Assembly: GCA_965277055.1 (NCBI GenBank)
Contig: OZ255703.1
Coordinates: 1,516,951 to 1,580,950, forward strand
DNA length: 64,000 bases
Direction of reading: 5' to 3'
Origin: CBDCHC01 sp965277055
GTDB lineage: Bacteria > Pseudomonadota > Gammaproteobacteria > PS1 > Pseudothioglobaceae
The notes beneath the pieces were generated by a model, which worked only from the letters and a program-made list of their open reading frames with translations, was not told the DNA's origin and made no database searches. Of the stretch, positions 8,624 through 17,144 are shown piece after piece. The stretch's first letter is position 1. Each line of letters begins with the position of its first letter. Both the position numbers and the translations under genes were made by a program.

Positions 8624-9046
8624 TGTAAAACTCAAGCTCCATCTGACACCACCGAGTTAACTGACAGCAAGACTTACGTGAATCTCGCTTTTGTCTGTTA
8701 ACTCTCTATTGTAGCCAACAACTTTATCCTCTATTATTGGTTTTGCATCTTGAAAGGTCTGCATAGGTGTTTTACCATAGCAATACTTCCCAGAATGGGG
8801 TCTATTGGTATTATAATCTAGTAGCCACTAATTCACATCTATTTGTAATTGTTCTAGTGTAGCATAGATATGTTTTCTAAAGGTAATATTCATGGTTTTG
8901 TGGAATCTTTCACAGATGCCATTAGTTTGTGGTGAGTTTGCTTTAGTTTTAGTATGATCTATATTTTCAATACCAAGATACAGTTGATAGGCGTGATGCT
9001 CTACTTTACCACAATACTCTGTACTTCTATCGGTGAGTATCAAAAC
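8624..9046 (-). mobile_element. IS481-family insertion sequence remnant
   Basis: One end is recognisable: TGTAAAACTCAAGCTCC at 8624-8640 looks like an IS481-type terminal inverted repeat beginning with TGT, followed after about 15 bases by the transposase stop. The transposase part runs to about 9046, where homology stops abruptly and tauE sequence begins. The other IS end and most of the transposase are missing, so it cannot move by itself. Confidence 0.65.
8657..9046 (-). pseudogene. IS481 transposase, C-terminal fragment with internal stop
   Basis: Reading the minus strand gives LTDRSTEYCG and SPQTNGICERFHKTM (the last Asp and Glu of the DDE triad), then an in-frame TAG at about 8829-8831, then RPHSGKYCYGKTPMQTF and a final stop at 8657. 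Homologues have a few more residues between HKTM and TFRKHIY, so there is also a small deletion. The N-terminal two-thirds, including the helix-turn-helix and the first catalytic Asp, is gone. Confidence 0.75.
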
Positions 9047-9434
9047 AGAGACCAAAGTCCATAATCCAGAAGGTAAACACACTAATCTTTTACTTGGGCA
9101 TTTCTTGATGATATTTGCTGGTTTTTGGGGTGGAATGATACAAATTGGCGTGGGCTTTATTCTGATGCCTATTCTTAATAAAGTAATGAAATTTGACCTC
9201 GTACGAACTAATATGTATAAGGTATTTATTGCTCTTAGTTATTCATTTATTGCTATTTATATCTTCTCCACTGAAGTAGGTATCTTACTTGAGGCAGGGC
9301 TTGCACTAGGTATAGGGAGTATGATAGGCGGATATATCGGCTCACAAACTGCGGTGGTAAAAGGAGAGAAGTGGATAAAGATTGTGCTACAAGTTACGCT
9401 AACTGGGCTTATTATTAAGTTGTTGTTTTTTTAG
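9047..9434 (+). pseudogene. TauE/SafE-family sulfite exporter, C-terminal half
   Basis: About 129 residues with four hydrophobic segments match the second half of TauE/SafE anion exporters: FAGFWGGMIQIGVGF, LVRTNMYKVFIAL, a glycine-rich IGSMIGGYIGSQTA loop, and VKGEKWIKIVL. Full proteins are about 250 residues. The first half is replaced by the IS481 relic at 9046. The only in-frame start, GTG 9033, lies inside IS sequence. The last 36 bases overlap the end of the next gene on the other strand. Confidence 0.7.
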
Positions 9435-10826
9435 GTTTTCAATAAGTAACCTGAATAATCTTATATACCTTATTCGTTTTTTCTCAAAATACTCAGTTTC
9501 ACTGCAAATAGTTAATATATTTTCTGATCCTAAGTCGTTAATAATATTTACTAATTTAGCAATTATTTTTTCATTTATCATCAACTTATAATCTAATTCA
9601 GATCCATTTCGCTTAATAAGTAAATCAGTTTTAGATAATTCACTTTCAAATATAGCTGTTAGTTTAGATCTATTTAAGTAATATCTAGTGATTAGCTCAA
9701 TTGTATTATGTTCTAGAGTTTCTTCTTCTTGTCTACAGAGACTATGCAACTCTTCTGTCGTTCTTTCACCATCAAATTCCATGTAATGATTATTTATCCA
9801 AAATTGTTGTTTATGTTGTACTGCATCTTCAAGGTTATTTGATGAAGACGAAATAAAGAAATCTATAAGCATTTGCTTGTCAATATTGCTAAAAAACATA
9901 TCAAGTAAACCATTTGCGTTATCAGAGCCATTAGAAAATATTATATCTTCAAATGATTTTTGAAATTGAATAGCAATATATGTGGAAATATGAGAGTTGA
10001 GGTTATTTTGAGAATTATTAACTGTGACTTTTAGGTTATTTTGAAAGTTCGCCTCAAATCGTAGATTATAGCTTTTAAAAATACTTACTACATAGCTTTT
10101 AATTAATTTTCTTAAAAATACTGGGTTTGAAATTGGTTCTGATTTGAAATTTCGTTTAATAAAAGTATCTATATCCATATATACAGAAAAAATTAAATAT
10201 GACCTTTCTGGGATATGTTGAGTGATGTTAAATATCAAATTATCAAGGTTAATATCTTCATAACACGGCGCATTAATGCAATATTTCTCATAATACAACT
10301 CTATATTATCTCTGTGTTTAATTAATTGACTATTTAAAATTAAATCCCATTCAAGAACTTTATATATGAATCTTTTCTTAATCAATGTTGTATAGTTGGT
10401 TTCTATGTTTTCACTATGTATTTGAATTAGTGTGCAAGCGAGATCATGTCGGTTTTTATTGAAAGCATTTTCTATATGTTCAAAGTAGATATCTACGTAC
10501 CTATGAAAATAATCTTTATTATTTGGTTCGTTAAATATTTCCTTCCAATATTCAATAGATTGCATATAAAAGTCATTTTGCAATCTGGGATTATTAGGAA
10601 TATGATATTGTTTTAAGAACTGTAATTGAAAAGACAAATTACCTTTTTCAAAATAGATTATTAACTGTTTGAGTAAATCCCAATAAAAATATAATGGTAA
10701 AAAAATCAAAAAAATTACAATAACTTTAGTAGTGTTAGTTGATTCACCATCAAAAAATGAAAGAGAAAACAGAGTTACTAGAGAGATAATAAAAAATTTC
10801 TTTATTTTTAATATTTCCTCATTCAA
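9399..10826 (-). CDS. hypothetical protein with N-terminal membrane segments, 475 aa
   Basis: I do not recognise this gene. Two hydrophobic stretches near residues 10-26 and 33-50 suggest a membrane hairpin; the remaining 420 or so residues are hydrophilic, very rich in Asn, Ile, Lys and Tyr, and predicted mostly helical. No catalytic motif stands out. Base composition is more AT-rich than the housekeeping genes on either side, which hints at acquired DNA. It lies 14 bases downstream of a small membrane protein gene and the two probably form an operon. Confidence 0.65.
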   Translation of the reverse strand: MNEEILKIKKFFIISLVTLFSLSFFDGESTNTTKVIVIFLIFLPLYFYWDLLKQLIIYFEKGNLSFQLQFLKQYHIPNNPRLQNDFYMQSIEYWKEIFNEPNNKDYFHRYVDIYFEHIENAFNKNRHDLACTLIQIHSENIETNYTTLIKKRFIYKVLEWDLILNSQLIKHRDNIELYYEKYCINAPCYEDINLDNLIFNITQHIPERSYLIFSVYMDIDTFIKRNFKSEPISNPVFLRKLIKSYVVSIFKSYNLRFEANFQNNLKVTVNNSQNNLNSHISTYIAIQFQKSFEDIIFSNGSDNANGLLDMFFSNIDKQMLIDFFISSSSNNLEDAVQHKQQFWINNHYMEFDGERTTEELHSLCRQEEETLEHNTIELITRYYLNRSKLTAIFESELSKTDLLIKRNGSELDYKLMINEKIIAKLVNIINDLGSENILTICSETEYFEKKRIRYIRLFRLLIENLKKQQLNNKPS

Positions 10827-10840
10827 TACTTTTCTTGGCG

Positions 10841-11062
10841 CTAATAATCAAAAGAGGAATTTTTAACTTTATTTTTTGTTAGTAAGCCAGAAATTAGAGA
10901 AATAGAAAAAGGAATAAATACTGCAATAATGCCAAGAATAATATTTTGAAACAATGAAGGGTCAAAATTCTTTAATAAAATATTCACCAAAGATATGTAC
11001 TCTAACTCAAATTTAAAACATAGCCAAGATGAAAATATAGCAGATATGGCAAATATCACCAC
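10841..11062 (-). CDS. small membrane protein, 73 aa
   Basis: Two hydrophobic segments (about residues 2-17 and 40-62) separated by an amphipathic stretch, and a short charged tail. The proposed start is GTG at 11062 with GGGG just upstream. It precedes the 475-residue membrane-associated protein by 14 bases. No family recognised. Small two-helix proteins in front of a larger AT-rich unknown are common in accessory cassettes, but nothing here proves a function. Confidence 0.5.
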   Translation of the reverse strand: MVIFAISAIFSSWLCFKFELEYISLVNILLKNFDPSLFQNIILGIIAVFIPFSISLISGLLTKNKVKNSSFDY

Positions 11063-11088
11063 CCCAGATAATTTATATATATACTTGT

Positions 11089-11988
11089 TTAGATAATATT
11101 TAATAATCTAACTCCATTATTAAAATCTTGAATATCCACTGCTTTCTTACCTTCTAGCTGTACTTTTTTAAGTGATATACTTCCACTTTTTGCTGGGATG
11201 ATGCACTTGGTTTTGGTTTGGCTGATTTCTGTGAGCTCTGTATCTAGTAGCTCCGCTTCAATGATGCGCAATACTTTACCATCATTAATAGTTGTATGTG
11301 CGATAGGGTAGAGGTTGAATGCTCTGATTTTATTATATATTGCACTTGCATCCTCATCCCAATTTATTTTACCTTCTGCTTTGGTGAGTTTGGGTGCATA
11401 GATTGCTTCCCCTTGTTGTGGAATAGGAGTTAACGTAGTGAGGTGTGTGAGCGTATGGCTAATAGCCTCTTGTGAGAGGGTGATCAACTTTTCATAGAGT
11501 GTGAGGGTAGTCTCCGTAGGGGCAATGTCACACGTTTTGGTATAGAGTACATCACCAGTATCTAGCCCTTCATCCATTTGCATAATGCTTACCCCTGTAA
11601 CAGTATCACCTGCCTCAATTGCCCGCTGAATAGGAGCAGCACCACGCCAACGGGGTAGAAGTGAGGTATGGATATTCAGGCAGCCATAGGTGGGGATAGT
11701 GAGTACTTCTGTAGTAAGTATCTGTCCATAGGCTACCACAATAAGTACATCAAGCTGATATGATTGAATATATTCCACTGCCTTAGGAGTTTTTAGCGTA
11801 ACTGGCTGGTAGGTGGTAAGCCCTGTTTTATCTGCGAAGGTTTTGACTGGGTTAGGAGTGAGCACTTTACCTCTGCCTATTTTTTTATCTTCACCAGTGA
11901 TGACTAAGGCGATTTCAACCCCTTGTGCTACTAAGTGTTTTAAGATATGTGCGGAAAACTCAGGCGTACCTGCAAAGCCAATACGCAT
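11089..11988 (-). CDS. fmt: methionyl-tRNA formyltransferase
   Basis: Transfers a formyl group from 10-formyl-THF to initiator Met-tRNA. The formyltransferase core shows NIHTSLLPRWRGAAPIQRA, with the Asn and His of the active site, and GLDTGD with the catalytic Asp; the smaller C-terminal tRNA-binding domain follows. 299 residues, slightly shorter than the usual 315. It starts two bases after the argH stop, so it is the second gene of an argH-fmt unit; the peptide deformylase gene def, its frequent neighbour, is not here. Confidence 0.95.
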   Translation of the reverse strand: MRIGFAGTPEFSAHILKHLVAQGVEIALVITGEDKKIGRGKVLTPNPVKTFADKTGLTTYQPVTLKTPKAVEYIQSYQLDVLIVVAYGQILTTEVLTIPTYGCLNIHTSLLPRWRGAAPIQRAIEAGDTVTGVSIMQMDEGLDTGDVLYTKTCDIAPTETTLTLYEKLITLSQEAISHTLTHLTTLTPIPQQGEAIYAPKLTKAEGKINWDEDASAIYNKIRAFNLYPIAHTTINDGKVLRIIEAELLDTELTEISQTKTKCIIPAKSGSISLKKVQLEGKKAVDIQDFNNGVRLLNII

Positions 11989-11990
11989 AA

Positions 11991-13361
11991 TTATTTCTTA
12001 GAGTCTATTTGGTATTGTACTTGTGCACTCGCAGTACCGCCTAAGTGGTCTCTAGCATTTAGCGAGCCTTCAAGTGTGAGTACGCTAAAAATATCTTCAG
12101 AGATATCTGCACTAAACTGCTGTAACTCAGCAAGTGATAGCTCAGAGAGATCTTTGTCTTGACTAATAGCATAGGCAACGGCACTCCCAACAATCTCGTG
12201 CGAGTCTCTAAATGCCACTCCTTTTTTCACCAAGTAATCTGCGAGGTCAGTAGCGGTAGTATAGCCTTTTATCGCACTCTCTTGCATATTTTCAGTTTTG
12301 ATGGTGATATGTTTCATCATCCCACTAAATATTTTGAGTGAGTTCAGCGTAGTATTTACACTATCAAAAATTCCTTCTTTGTCTTCTTGGTTATCTTTGT
12401 TATATGCCAGTGGTTGTGCTTTCATAATAGTCAGCATAGACATTAAGTTACCATACACTCTACCAGTTTTGCCACGTACGAGTTCTGGCATATCTGGATT
12501 TTTCTTTTGTGGCATGATAGAGGATCCTGTAGAAAAACTATCACTGAGTTCCACAAAGTCAAATTGCGCAGATGACCAAATAATAATTTCTTCACTAAAG
12601 CGGGAAAGATGCATCATTAATATCGAACATGCAGATAACAACTCAATTGCAAAGTCACGATCGCTCACTCCATCTAGTGAGTTTTGTGATATTTCTGCAA
12701 AGCCTAAAAGCTGTTTAGTGATTTCTCTATCTATGGGATAGGTGGTACCTGCTAACGCCGCAGAACCTAATGGCAAGACATTCACCCGTTTATTACAGTC
12801 AATGAGGCGGGCTTTATCTCGCTCTAGCATTTCATAGTATGCCATCAAATGATGCCCAAAACTCACCACCTGAGCTGCTTGCAGGTGAGTAAATCCAGGC
12901 ATAATGGTAGCAGTGTGCTTACTTGCGAGGTCTAATAATGCAGTTTGTAGTGTTTGAATTTCTGCATTGATGAGCTGGATCTGCTCACGTACGTACAGGC
13001 GAATATCAGTTGCTACTTGGTCATTTCTACTTCTACCGGTGTGGAGTTTTTTACCCACATCGCCAATGAGTTCTACCAAGCGATGCTCAATATTCATATG
13101 TACATCTTCTCGGGCGATCGACCAGTTAAATTCACCTTTTTGTATTTCAGCAAGGACTTGCTCTAGTCCTTGGCAGATTGTACTTGTTTCTTTTTGGGTG
13201 ATAATACCACATTCGCCAAGCATAGTCGCATGAGCAATAGAGCCCTGAATATCATACGGGGCCAATAACTGATCAAAAGACACCGATGCATTAAATAACT
13301 GCACGAATTCATCAGTTGCCTCTGAAAACCGACCGCCCCATAAACTATTAACCTCTGCCAT
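11991..13361 (-). CDS. argH: argininosuccinate lyase
   Basis: Cleaves argininosuccinate into arginine and fumarate, the last step of arginine synthesis. The fumarase/aspartase superfamily signature GSSIMPQKKNPD is present, as are TGRSRNDQVATD and PGFTHLQAAQ. 456 residues is normal. The start ATG 13361 gives the family N-terminus NSLWGGRFSEATDEFV. It heads the minus-strand pair argH-fmt, and its upstream region is shared with the divergent iscR promoter. Confidence 0.97.
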   Translation of the reverse strand: MAEVNSLWGGRFSEATDEFVQLFNASVSFDQLLAPYDIQGSIAHATMLGECGIITQKETSTICQGLEQVLAEIQKGEFNWSIAREDVHMNIEHRLVELIGDVGKKLHTGRSRNDQVATDIRLYVREQIQLINAEIQTLQTALLDLASKHTATIMPGFTHLQAAQVVSFGHHLMAYYEMLERDKARLIDCNKRVNVLPLGSAALAGTTYPIDREITKQLLGFAEISQNSLDGVSDRDFAIELLSACSILMMHLSRFSEEIIIWSSAQFDFVELSDSFSTGSSIMPQKKNPDMPELVRGKTGRVYGNLMSMLTIMKAQPLAYNKDNQEDKEGIFDSVNTTLNSLKIFSGMMKHITIKTENMQESAIKGYTTATDLADYLVKKGVAFRDSHEIVGSAVAYAISQDKDLSELSLAELQQFSADISEDIFSVLTLEGSLNARDHLGGTASAQVQYQIDSKK

Positions 13362-13537
13362 ATGTTCTTATTTATGCCTTATAAAATCACAAATTATACT
13401 AGTATATTTTATATGGGTACATATTTATCTCACGCATCACAGTATATATTTACAAAAAAATAATATAAATAACAATAATTTAAAATTATTTATTGATTAT
13501 ATTATTGATTTTGCAATAGAGTATCACTATATAGATA

Positions 13538-13570
13538 ATACTTGACTAATTTAGTTGGGTAATTTAAAAT
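13538..13570 (+). promoter_or_regulatory. iscR promoter with type 1 IscR box
   Basis: TTGACT (13542-13547) and TAAAAT (13565-13570) are 17 bases apart. The 26 bases 13538-13563 read like the type 1 IscR operator of other proteobacteria: ATA, then YTGACT, an A/T-rich centre, AGT, GGGTAAT, and they cover the -35 box. This placement is what autorepression by 2Fe-2S IscR requires. Confidence 0.75.
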
Positions 13571-13632
13571 AGGGAACTGTATTTATAAGATACATAACTT
13601 TAACTTTATAACATTTATTTTGAGGATATATT

Positions 13633-14046
13633 ATGCAACTCACAACTAAAGGCAGATACGCAATTACCGCAATGCTTGATTTAGCAACCACTTCAAGCAA
13701 AACACCAGTAACCCTGGATGTTATTTCTGGTAGGCAAAATATTTCATTATCATATTTAGAGCAACTCTTTGCTAAGCTTAGAAAAAGTGGCTTAGTAAAA
13801 AGTATTCGTGGGCCCGGTGGCGGCTATTTAATCAACCAAGACGCAAATGATATTAGCATTAGTGAAATTATTGAAGCAGTAGATGAAAATATTGATTTAC
13901 GTCGTTGTCAAGGGCTTGCAAATTGTCATAGTGGCCGCGAGTGTATTTCACATAATTTGTGGTGTGAAGTCTCATCACAAATACGGGAATTCCTAAGCCA
14001 TAAGACGCTTGGTGATGTTATCAAAGAGTATAATAGCAAACACTAA
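13633..14046 (+). CDS. iscR: Fe-S cluster assembly regulator IscR (Rrf2 family)
   Basis: Rrf2-family DNA-binding protein that holds a 2Fe-2S cluster and represses the isc operon when clusters are plentiful. The 137 residues have the winged helix with RGPGGGY wing and three cysteines spaced five apart (RRCQGLANCHSGREC) followed by the histidine ligand in ISHNLW. ATG 13633 is preceded by GAGG. First gene of iscRSUA-hscB, behind an IscR-box promoter. Confidence 0.96.
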   Translation: MQLTTKGRYAITAMLDLATTSSKTPVTLDVISGRQNISLSYLEQLFAKLRKSGLVKSIRGPGGGYLINQDANDISISEIIEAVDENIDLRRCQGLANCHSGRECISHNLWCEVSSQIREFLSHKTLGDVIKEYNSKH

Positions 14047-14073
14047 ATAGATTACGATTTAAGGAATTAGCTA

Positions 14074-15291
14074 ATGGAAAATAAACCCATTTATATGGAT
14101 TACTCAGCAACAACACCAGTTGATAAGCGTGTTGCTGATGAGATGATTCAACATCTTACTATGGATAACGATTTTGGCAATCCTGCATCTCGTTCTCATT
14201 ATTACGGTTGGCAAGCAGAACAAGCTGTTTCAATCGCACGCGAACAAGTAGCTACTCTTGTCAATGCAGACCATAGAGAAATCGTATGGACTTCTGGTGC
14301 AACTGAAAGTAATAATTTAGCGATTAAGGGTATTGCAGGTTTTTATAAAGAAAAAGGAAATCATATTGTTACCCTGAAAACAGAGCATAAGGCAGTACTT
14401 GATACTTGCAGATATTTAGAAGAAAAAGGGTGTGAAGTAGATTATCTTGATCCTAATTCTGATGGACTATTAGACCTTGAAGTATTGAAAAACACTATTC
14501 GTCCTGAGACAATACTCGTCTCCATTATGCATGTAAATAACGAAATTGGCGTGGTGCAAGATCTTGAAGCAATTGGTACTATTTGCCGTGAAAAAGGGGT
14601 GTTTTTCCATGTCGATGCAGCCCAAAGTGTAGGTAAGATTGATATTGATTTAAGCACGTTACCAGTTGATTTAATGAGTTTTTCTGCACATAAAATTTAC
14701 GGCCCTAAAGGTATTGGTGCGTTATATGTACGTCGCAAACCAAGAGTGCGCTTAGAGGCACAAATACATGGTGGCGGGCATGAACGCGGGATGCGTAGTG
14801 GTACACTTGCTACTCACCAAATTGTAGGTATGGGTAAGGCATTTGAGATTGCAGGGCAAGAAATGCATACAGACAATGAGCGTATTCTTACTCTGAGAAA
14901 ACGCTTAGAAGCAGGTTTTGCTGATATGGAAGAAGTCTATATTAATGGTTCTACAGATAAACGTATTGCAGGTAATTTAAATATTAGTTTTAACTATATC
15001 GAAGGTGAATCACTCATGATGGCAATTAGTAATGTTGCGGTATCTTCTGGTTCTGCGTGTACTTCAGCGAGCTTAGAGCCATCGTATGTTCTGCGTGCTA
15101 TTGGGCTTAATGATGAACTTGCTCACTCTTCAATTCGTTTTACTATTGGACGCTTTACTACAGAGAAAGATGTAGATGATACGATTGAATTAGTGCGTGA
15201 AAAAGTACAGAAATTACGAGAGTTATCCCCACTTTGGGATATGTATAAAGATGGTGTGGACTTATCACAGGTGAAGTGGGCTGCACATTAA
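14074..15291 (+). CDS. iscS: cysteine desulfurase IscS
   Basis: PLP enzyme that takes sulfur from cysteine as a persulfide and passes it to IscU and other acceptors. The PLP lysine is Lys 207 (SFSAHKIYGPKG) and the persulfide cysteine is Cys 329 in the mobile loop SSGSACTSAS. 405 residues, equal to E. coli IscS (404). The start ATG 14074 is preceded by AAGGA. 27 bases after iscR. Confidence 0.98.
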   Translation: MENKPIYMDYSATTPVDKRVADEMIQHLTMDNDFGNPASRSHYYGWQAEQAVSIAREQVATLVNADHREIVWTSGATESNNLAIKGIAGFYKEKGNHIVTLKTEHKAVLDTCRYLEEKGCEVDYLDPNSDGLLDLEVLKNTIRPETILVSIMHVNNEIGVVQDLEAIGTICREKGVFFHVDAAQSVGKIDIDLSTLPVDLMSFSAHKIYGPKGIGALYVRRKPRVRLEAQIHGGGHERGMRSGTLATHQIVGMGKAFEIAGQEMHTDNERILTLRKRLEAGFADMEEVYINGSTDKRIAGNLNISFNYIEGESLMMAISNVAVSSGSACTSASLEPSYVLRAIGLNDELAHSSIRFTIGRFTTEKDVDDTIELVREKVQKLRELSPLWDMYKDGVDLSQVKWAAH

Positions 15292-15346
15292 TAATTAAGA
15301 AAGTAATATATATTTTTATTTATTACAATACGAAAAGGAGTAACTT

Positions 15347-15724
15347 ATGGCATATGGCAACAAAGTAATGGATCATTACGAAAACCCAAGAAACGTGGGA
15401 GTAATGGACAAAGATGCTAAAACAGTAGGTACAGGTATGGTCGGTGCACCTGCGTGCGGTGATGTAATGCGTTTACAAATTGAAGTAGGTGCCGATGGTG
15501 TGATTAGTGATGCAAAATTCAAAACCTATGGATGTGGTTCTGCAATTGCTTCTAGTTCTTTACTTACTGAGTGGGTTAAGGGTAAAACACTTGATGAAGC
15601 TAAAGAAATTAAAAACACCGAAATTGCCGAAGAGCTTGAACTTCCGCCAGTAAAAATACATTGTTCAGTACTTGCTGAAGATGCAATTAAAGCAGCAATT
15701 GAAGATTATCAAAGTAAAAATTAA
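15347..15724 (+). CDS. iscU: Fe-S cluster scaffold IscU
   Basis: Scaffold on which 2Fe-2S and 4Fe-4S clusters are built. The three cluster cysteines are present in GAPACGDVM, TYGCGSA and KIHCSVLA, and the chaperone-recognition motif LPPVK precedes the last. 125 residues is normal. AAGGAG lies seven bases before ATG 15347. The LPPVK motif is normally bound by HscA, whose gene is not found downstream here. Confidence 0.98.
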   Translation: MAYGNKVMDHYENPRNVGVMDKDAKTVGTGMVGAPACGDVMRLQIEVGADGVISDAKFKTYGCGSAIASSSLLTEWVKGKTLDEAKEIKNTEIAEELELPPVKIHCSVLAEDAIKAAIEDYQSKN

Positions 15725-15732
15725 TTCAACTC

Positions 15733-16053
15733 ATGATTACACTCACAACAGTCGCACATGATAGAGTATCTAGCTTTCTCACCAACCGTGGGAGAGGCGT
15801 AGGTATTAGGCTTAGTGTACAAACAACAGGTTGCTCTGGACTCGGGTATAACATTGAGTTTGTGGATGAAGTACAGCCAGAAGATGAAATTTTTGAGTAC
15901 AACGGGGTAAAAGTTGTTGTGGATAAAAAGTCACTCATTTACCTTGATGGTACTGAGGTAGATTATGTCAAAGAAGGGCTTAATGAAGGCTTTGAATTTA
16001 ATAATCCTAATGCTAAAGCAAAGTGTGGCTGTGGTGAGAGTTTCACTGTATAA
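15733..16053 (+). CDS. iscA: A-type Fe-S carrier IscA
   Basis: Carries clusters from the scaffold to target enzymes. The HesB/IscA fold has its cysteine ligands in TTGCSGLGY and in the C-terminal KCGCGESF. 106 residues, as in E. coli (107). It starts 8 bases after iscU. Confidence 0.97.
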   Translation: MITLTTVAHDRVSSFLTNRGRGVGIRLSVQTTGCSGLGYNIEFVDEVQPEDEIFEYNGVKVVVDKKSLIYLDGTEVDYVKEGLNEGFEFNNPNAKAKCGCGESFTV

Positions 16054-16059
16054 CCCTGA

Positions 16060-16584
16060 GTGACTACCCCACTATCCACTGACAACGAAACCTATTTTTC
16101 AGTATTTGATTTACCATTTTCTTTTACGTTGTCACTAGCACAGCTAAATACTGCGTATACTGCACTCATTGCAGAGCATCACCCAGATAACTTTGCAGAT
16201 GATGAGCAACATACCATGCAAGCACTAGAATTTACCGCCTATCTTAATACTGCCTATAAGACCTTAAAGCACCCTGTAGAGCGAGGTGCATATATGCTGA
16301 GTCTTCATAACATCAACGCATTTGATGAATATGACACGCAGATGCAACCAGCATTTTTAATTGAGCAAATAGAACTCCAAGAACAACTTGAGTCACTTAG
16401 CGATGAATCCGACCTTGAGGATTATTTAGCAAGTGTTAAAACTAAAATCATTAGCCATATGGGGAACATTCATGAATCTTATGAGGCTGAACAATTTGAA
16501 ATAATGCGTAATTTAGTACGTGAATTGAAATTTTATATACAGCTACAAACTCTAGCTGAAGAAAAATTAGAGAGTTTTTTGTAA
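16060..16584 (+). CDS. hscB: Fe-S assembly J-domain co-chaperone HscB
   Basis: Brings IscU to the HscA chaperone. The J domain has the HPD triad (EHHPDNF, about residues 36-42), and the C-terminal half is helical as in the family. 174 residues, as usual. The start is GTG 16060, six bases after iscA. The genes hscA and fdx that normally follow are missing: the next gene is on the opposite strand. Confidence 0.93.
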   Translation: MTTPLSTDNETYFSVFDLPFSFTLSLAQLNTAYTALIAEHHPDNFADDEQHTMQALEFTAYLNTAYKTLKHPVERGAYMLSLHNINAFDEYDTQMQPAFLIEQIELQEQLESLSDESDLEDYLASVKTKIISHMGNIHESYEAEQFEIMRNLVRELKFYIQLQTLAEEKLESFL

Positions 16585-16586
16585 AT

Positions 16587-17084
16587 TTAGCGCAGTATTT
16601 CTAAAGCTATTTTTGTGCCAAAATATCCTATAATCAGTAGAATAAATGATATTTGCACACTAGTAATAGCTCTTTTATCGCTTAGCCCTGTCACCAAACG
16701 GAGTATAATAAGTCCTAACAGCACCACCCAAGAAATAAGAGCAAATACTGTTTTGTGCACAAGTTGTTGAGAAAATAAATCCTCAACGACGTCTAAACCA
16801 TTCACAATCGCAACACTTAGTAGTGCAAAACCAAGATAAATAGTACCAAATAATACTTTTTCACTTGTTTCTAACGCAGGAAAATGAGTGATAACGCTGA
16901 GGTTATGCGAACGCAATTGCTTAATTTGGTAACTCATCATATAGCTTAGAATAAATGCAGCAAATAACATACCATAACTAACTACAGAGAGGATAATATG
17001 GGCATTATAGATATCTAGTACTCCTGCAAAAATTATAATGGTAGTAATCAAGGAAAACACATGTGGGAGAAATAACAAAAACAT
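16587..17084 (-). CDS. ypjD: YpjD/CcsA-like inner-membrane protein, N-terminally short
   Basis: Membrane protein of the cytochrome c assembly (CcsA/HemX-like) superfamily, function poorly known. It has about five hydrophobic segments; the histidine-bearing region AHIILSVVSYGMLFAAF and the end YFGTKIALEILR align with YpjD. The usual protein has about 265 residues; here there are 165, lacking roughly the first 95. The missing part cannot lie further upstream because ffh starts 60 bases away on the other strand. The ypjD-ffh divergent pairing is conserved in proteobacteria. It may be a decayed gene. Confidence 0.7.
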   Translation of the reverse strand: MFLLFLPHVFSLITTIIIFAGVLDIYNAHIILSVVSYGMLFAAFILSYMMSYQIKQLRSHNLSVITHFPALETSEKVLFGTIYLGFALLSVAIVNGLDVVEDLFSQQLVHKTVFALISWVVLLGLIILRLVTGLSDKRAITSVQISFILLIIGYFGTKIALEILR

Positions 17085-17144
17085 AAAGGAGTAAGAAAGT
17101 CTTGAAATTGTATAATAATAGATTATAGAAAATTTGTATTAAAA

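Noticed and set aside
12298..12741. Plus-strand reading frame of 147 codons inside argH
   Set aside because: Antisense to a clear argH reading frame, with no family features; such shadow frames also occur opposite mmpl, tctA, ffh and others.
13362..13632. Small RNA or small gene in the argH-iscR gap
   Set aside because: Apart from the IscR-box promoter I see only A/T-rich sequence, no hairpin with T-run and no frame with a ribosome site.
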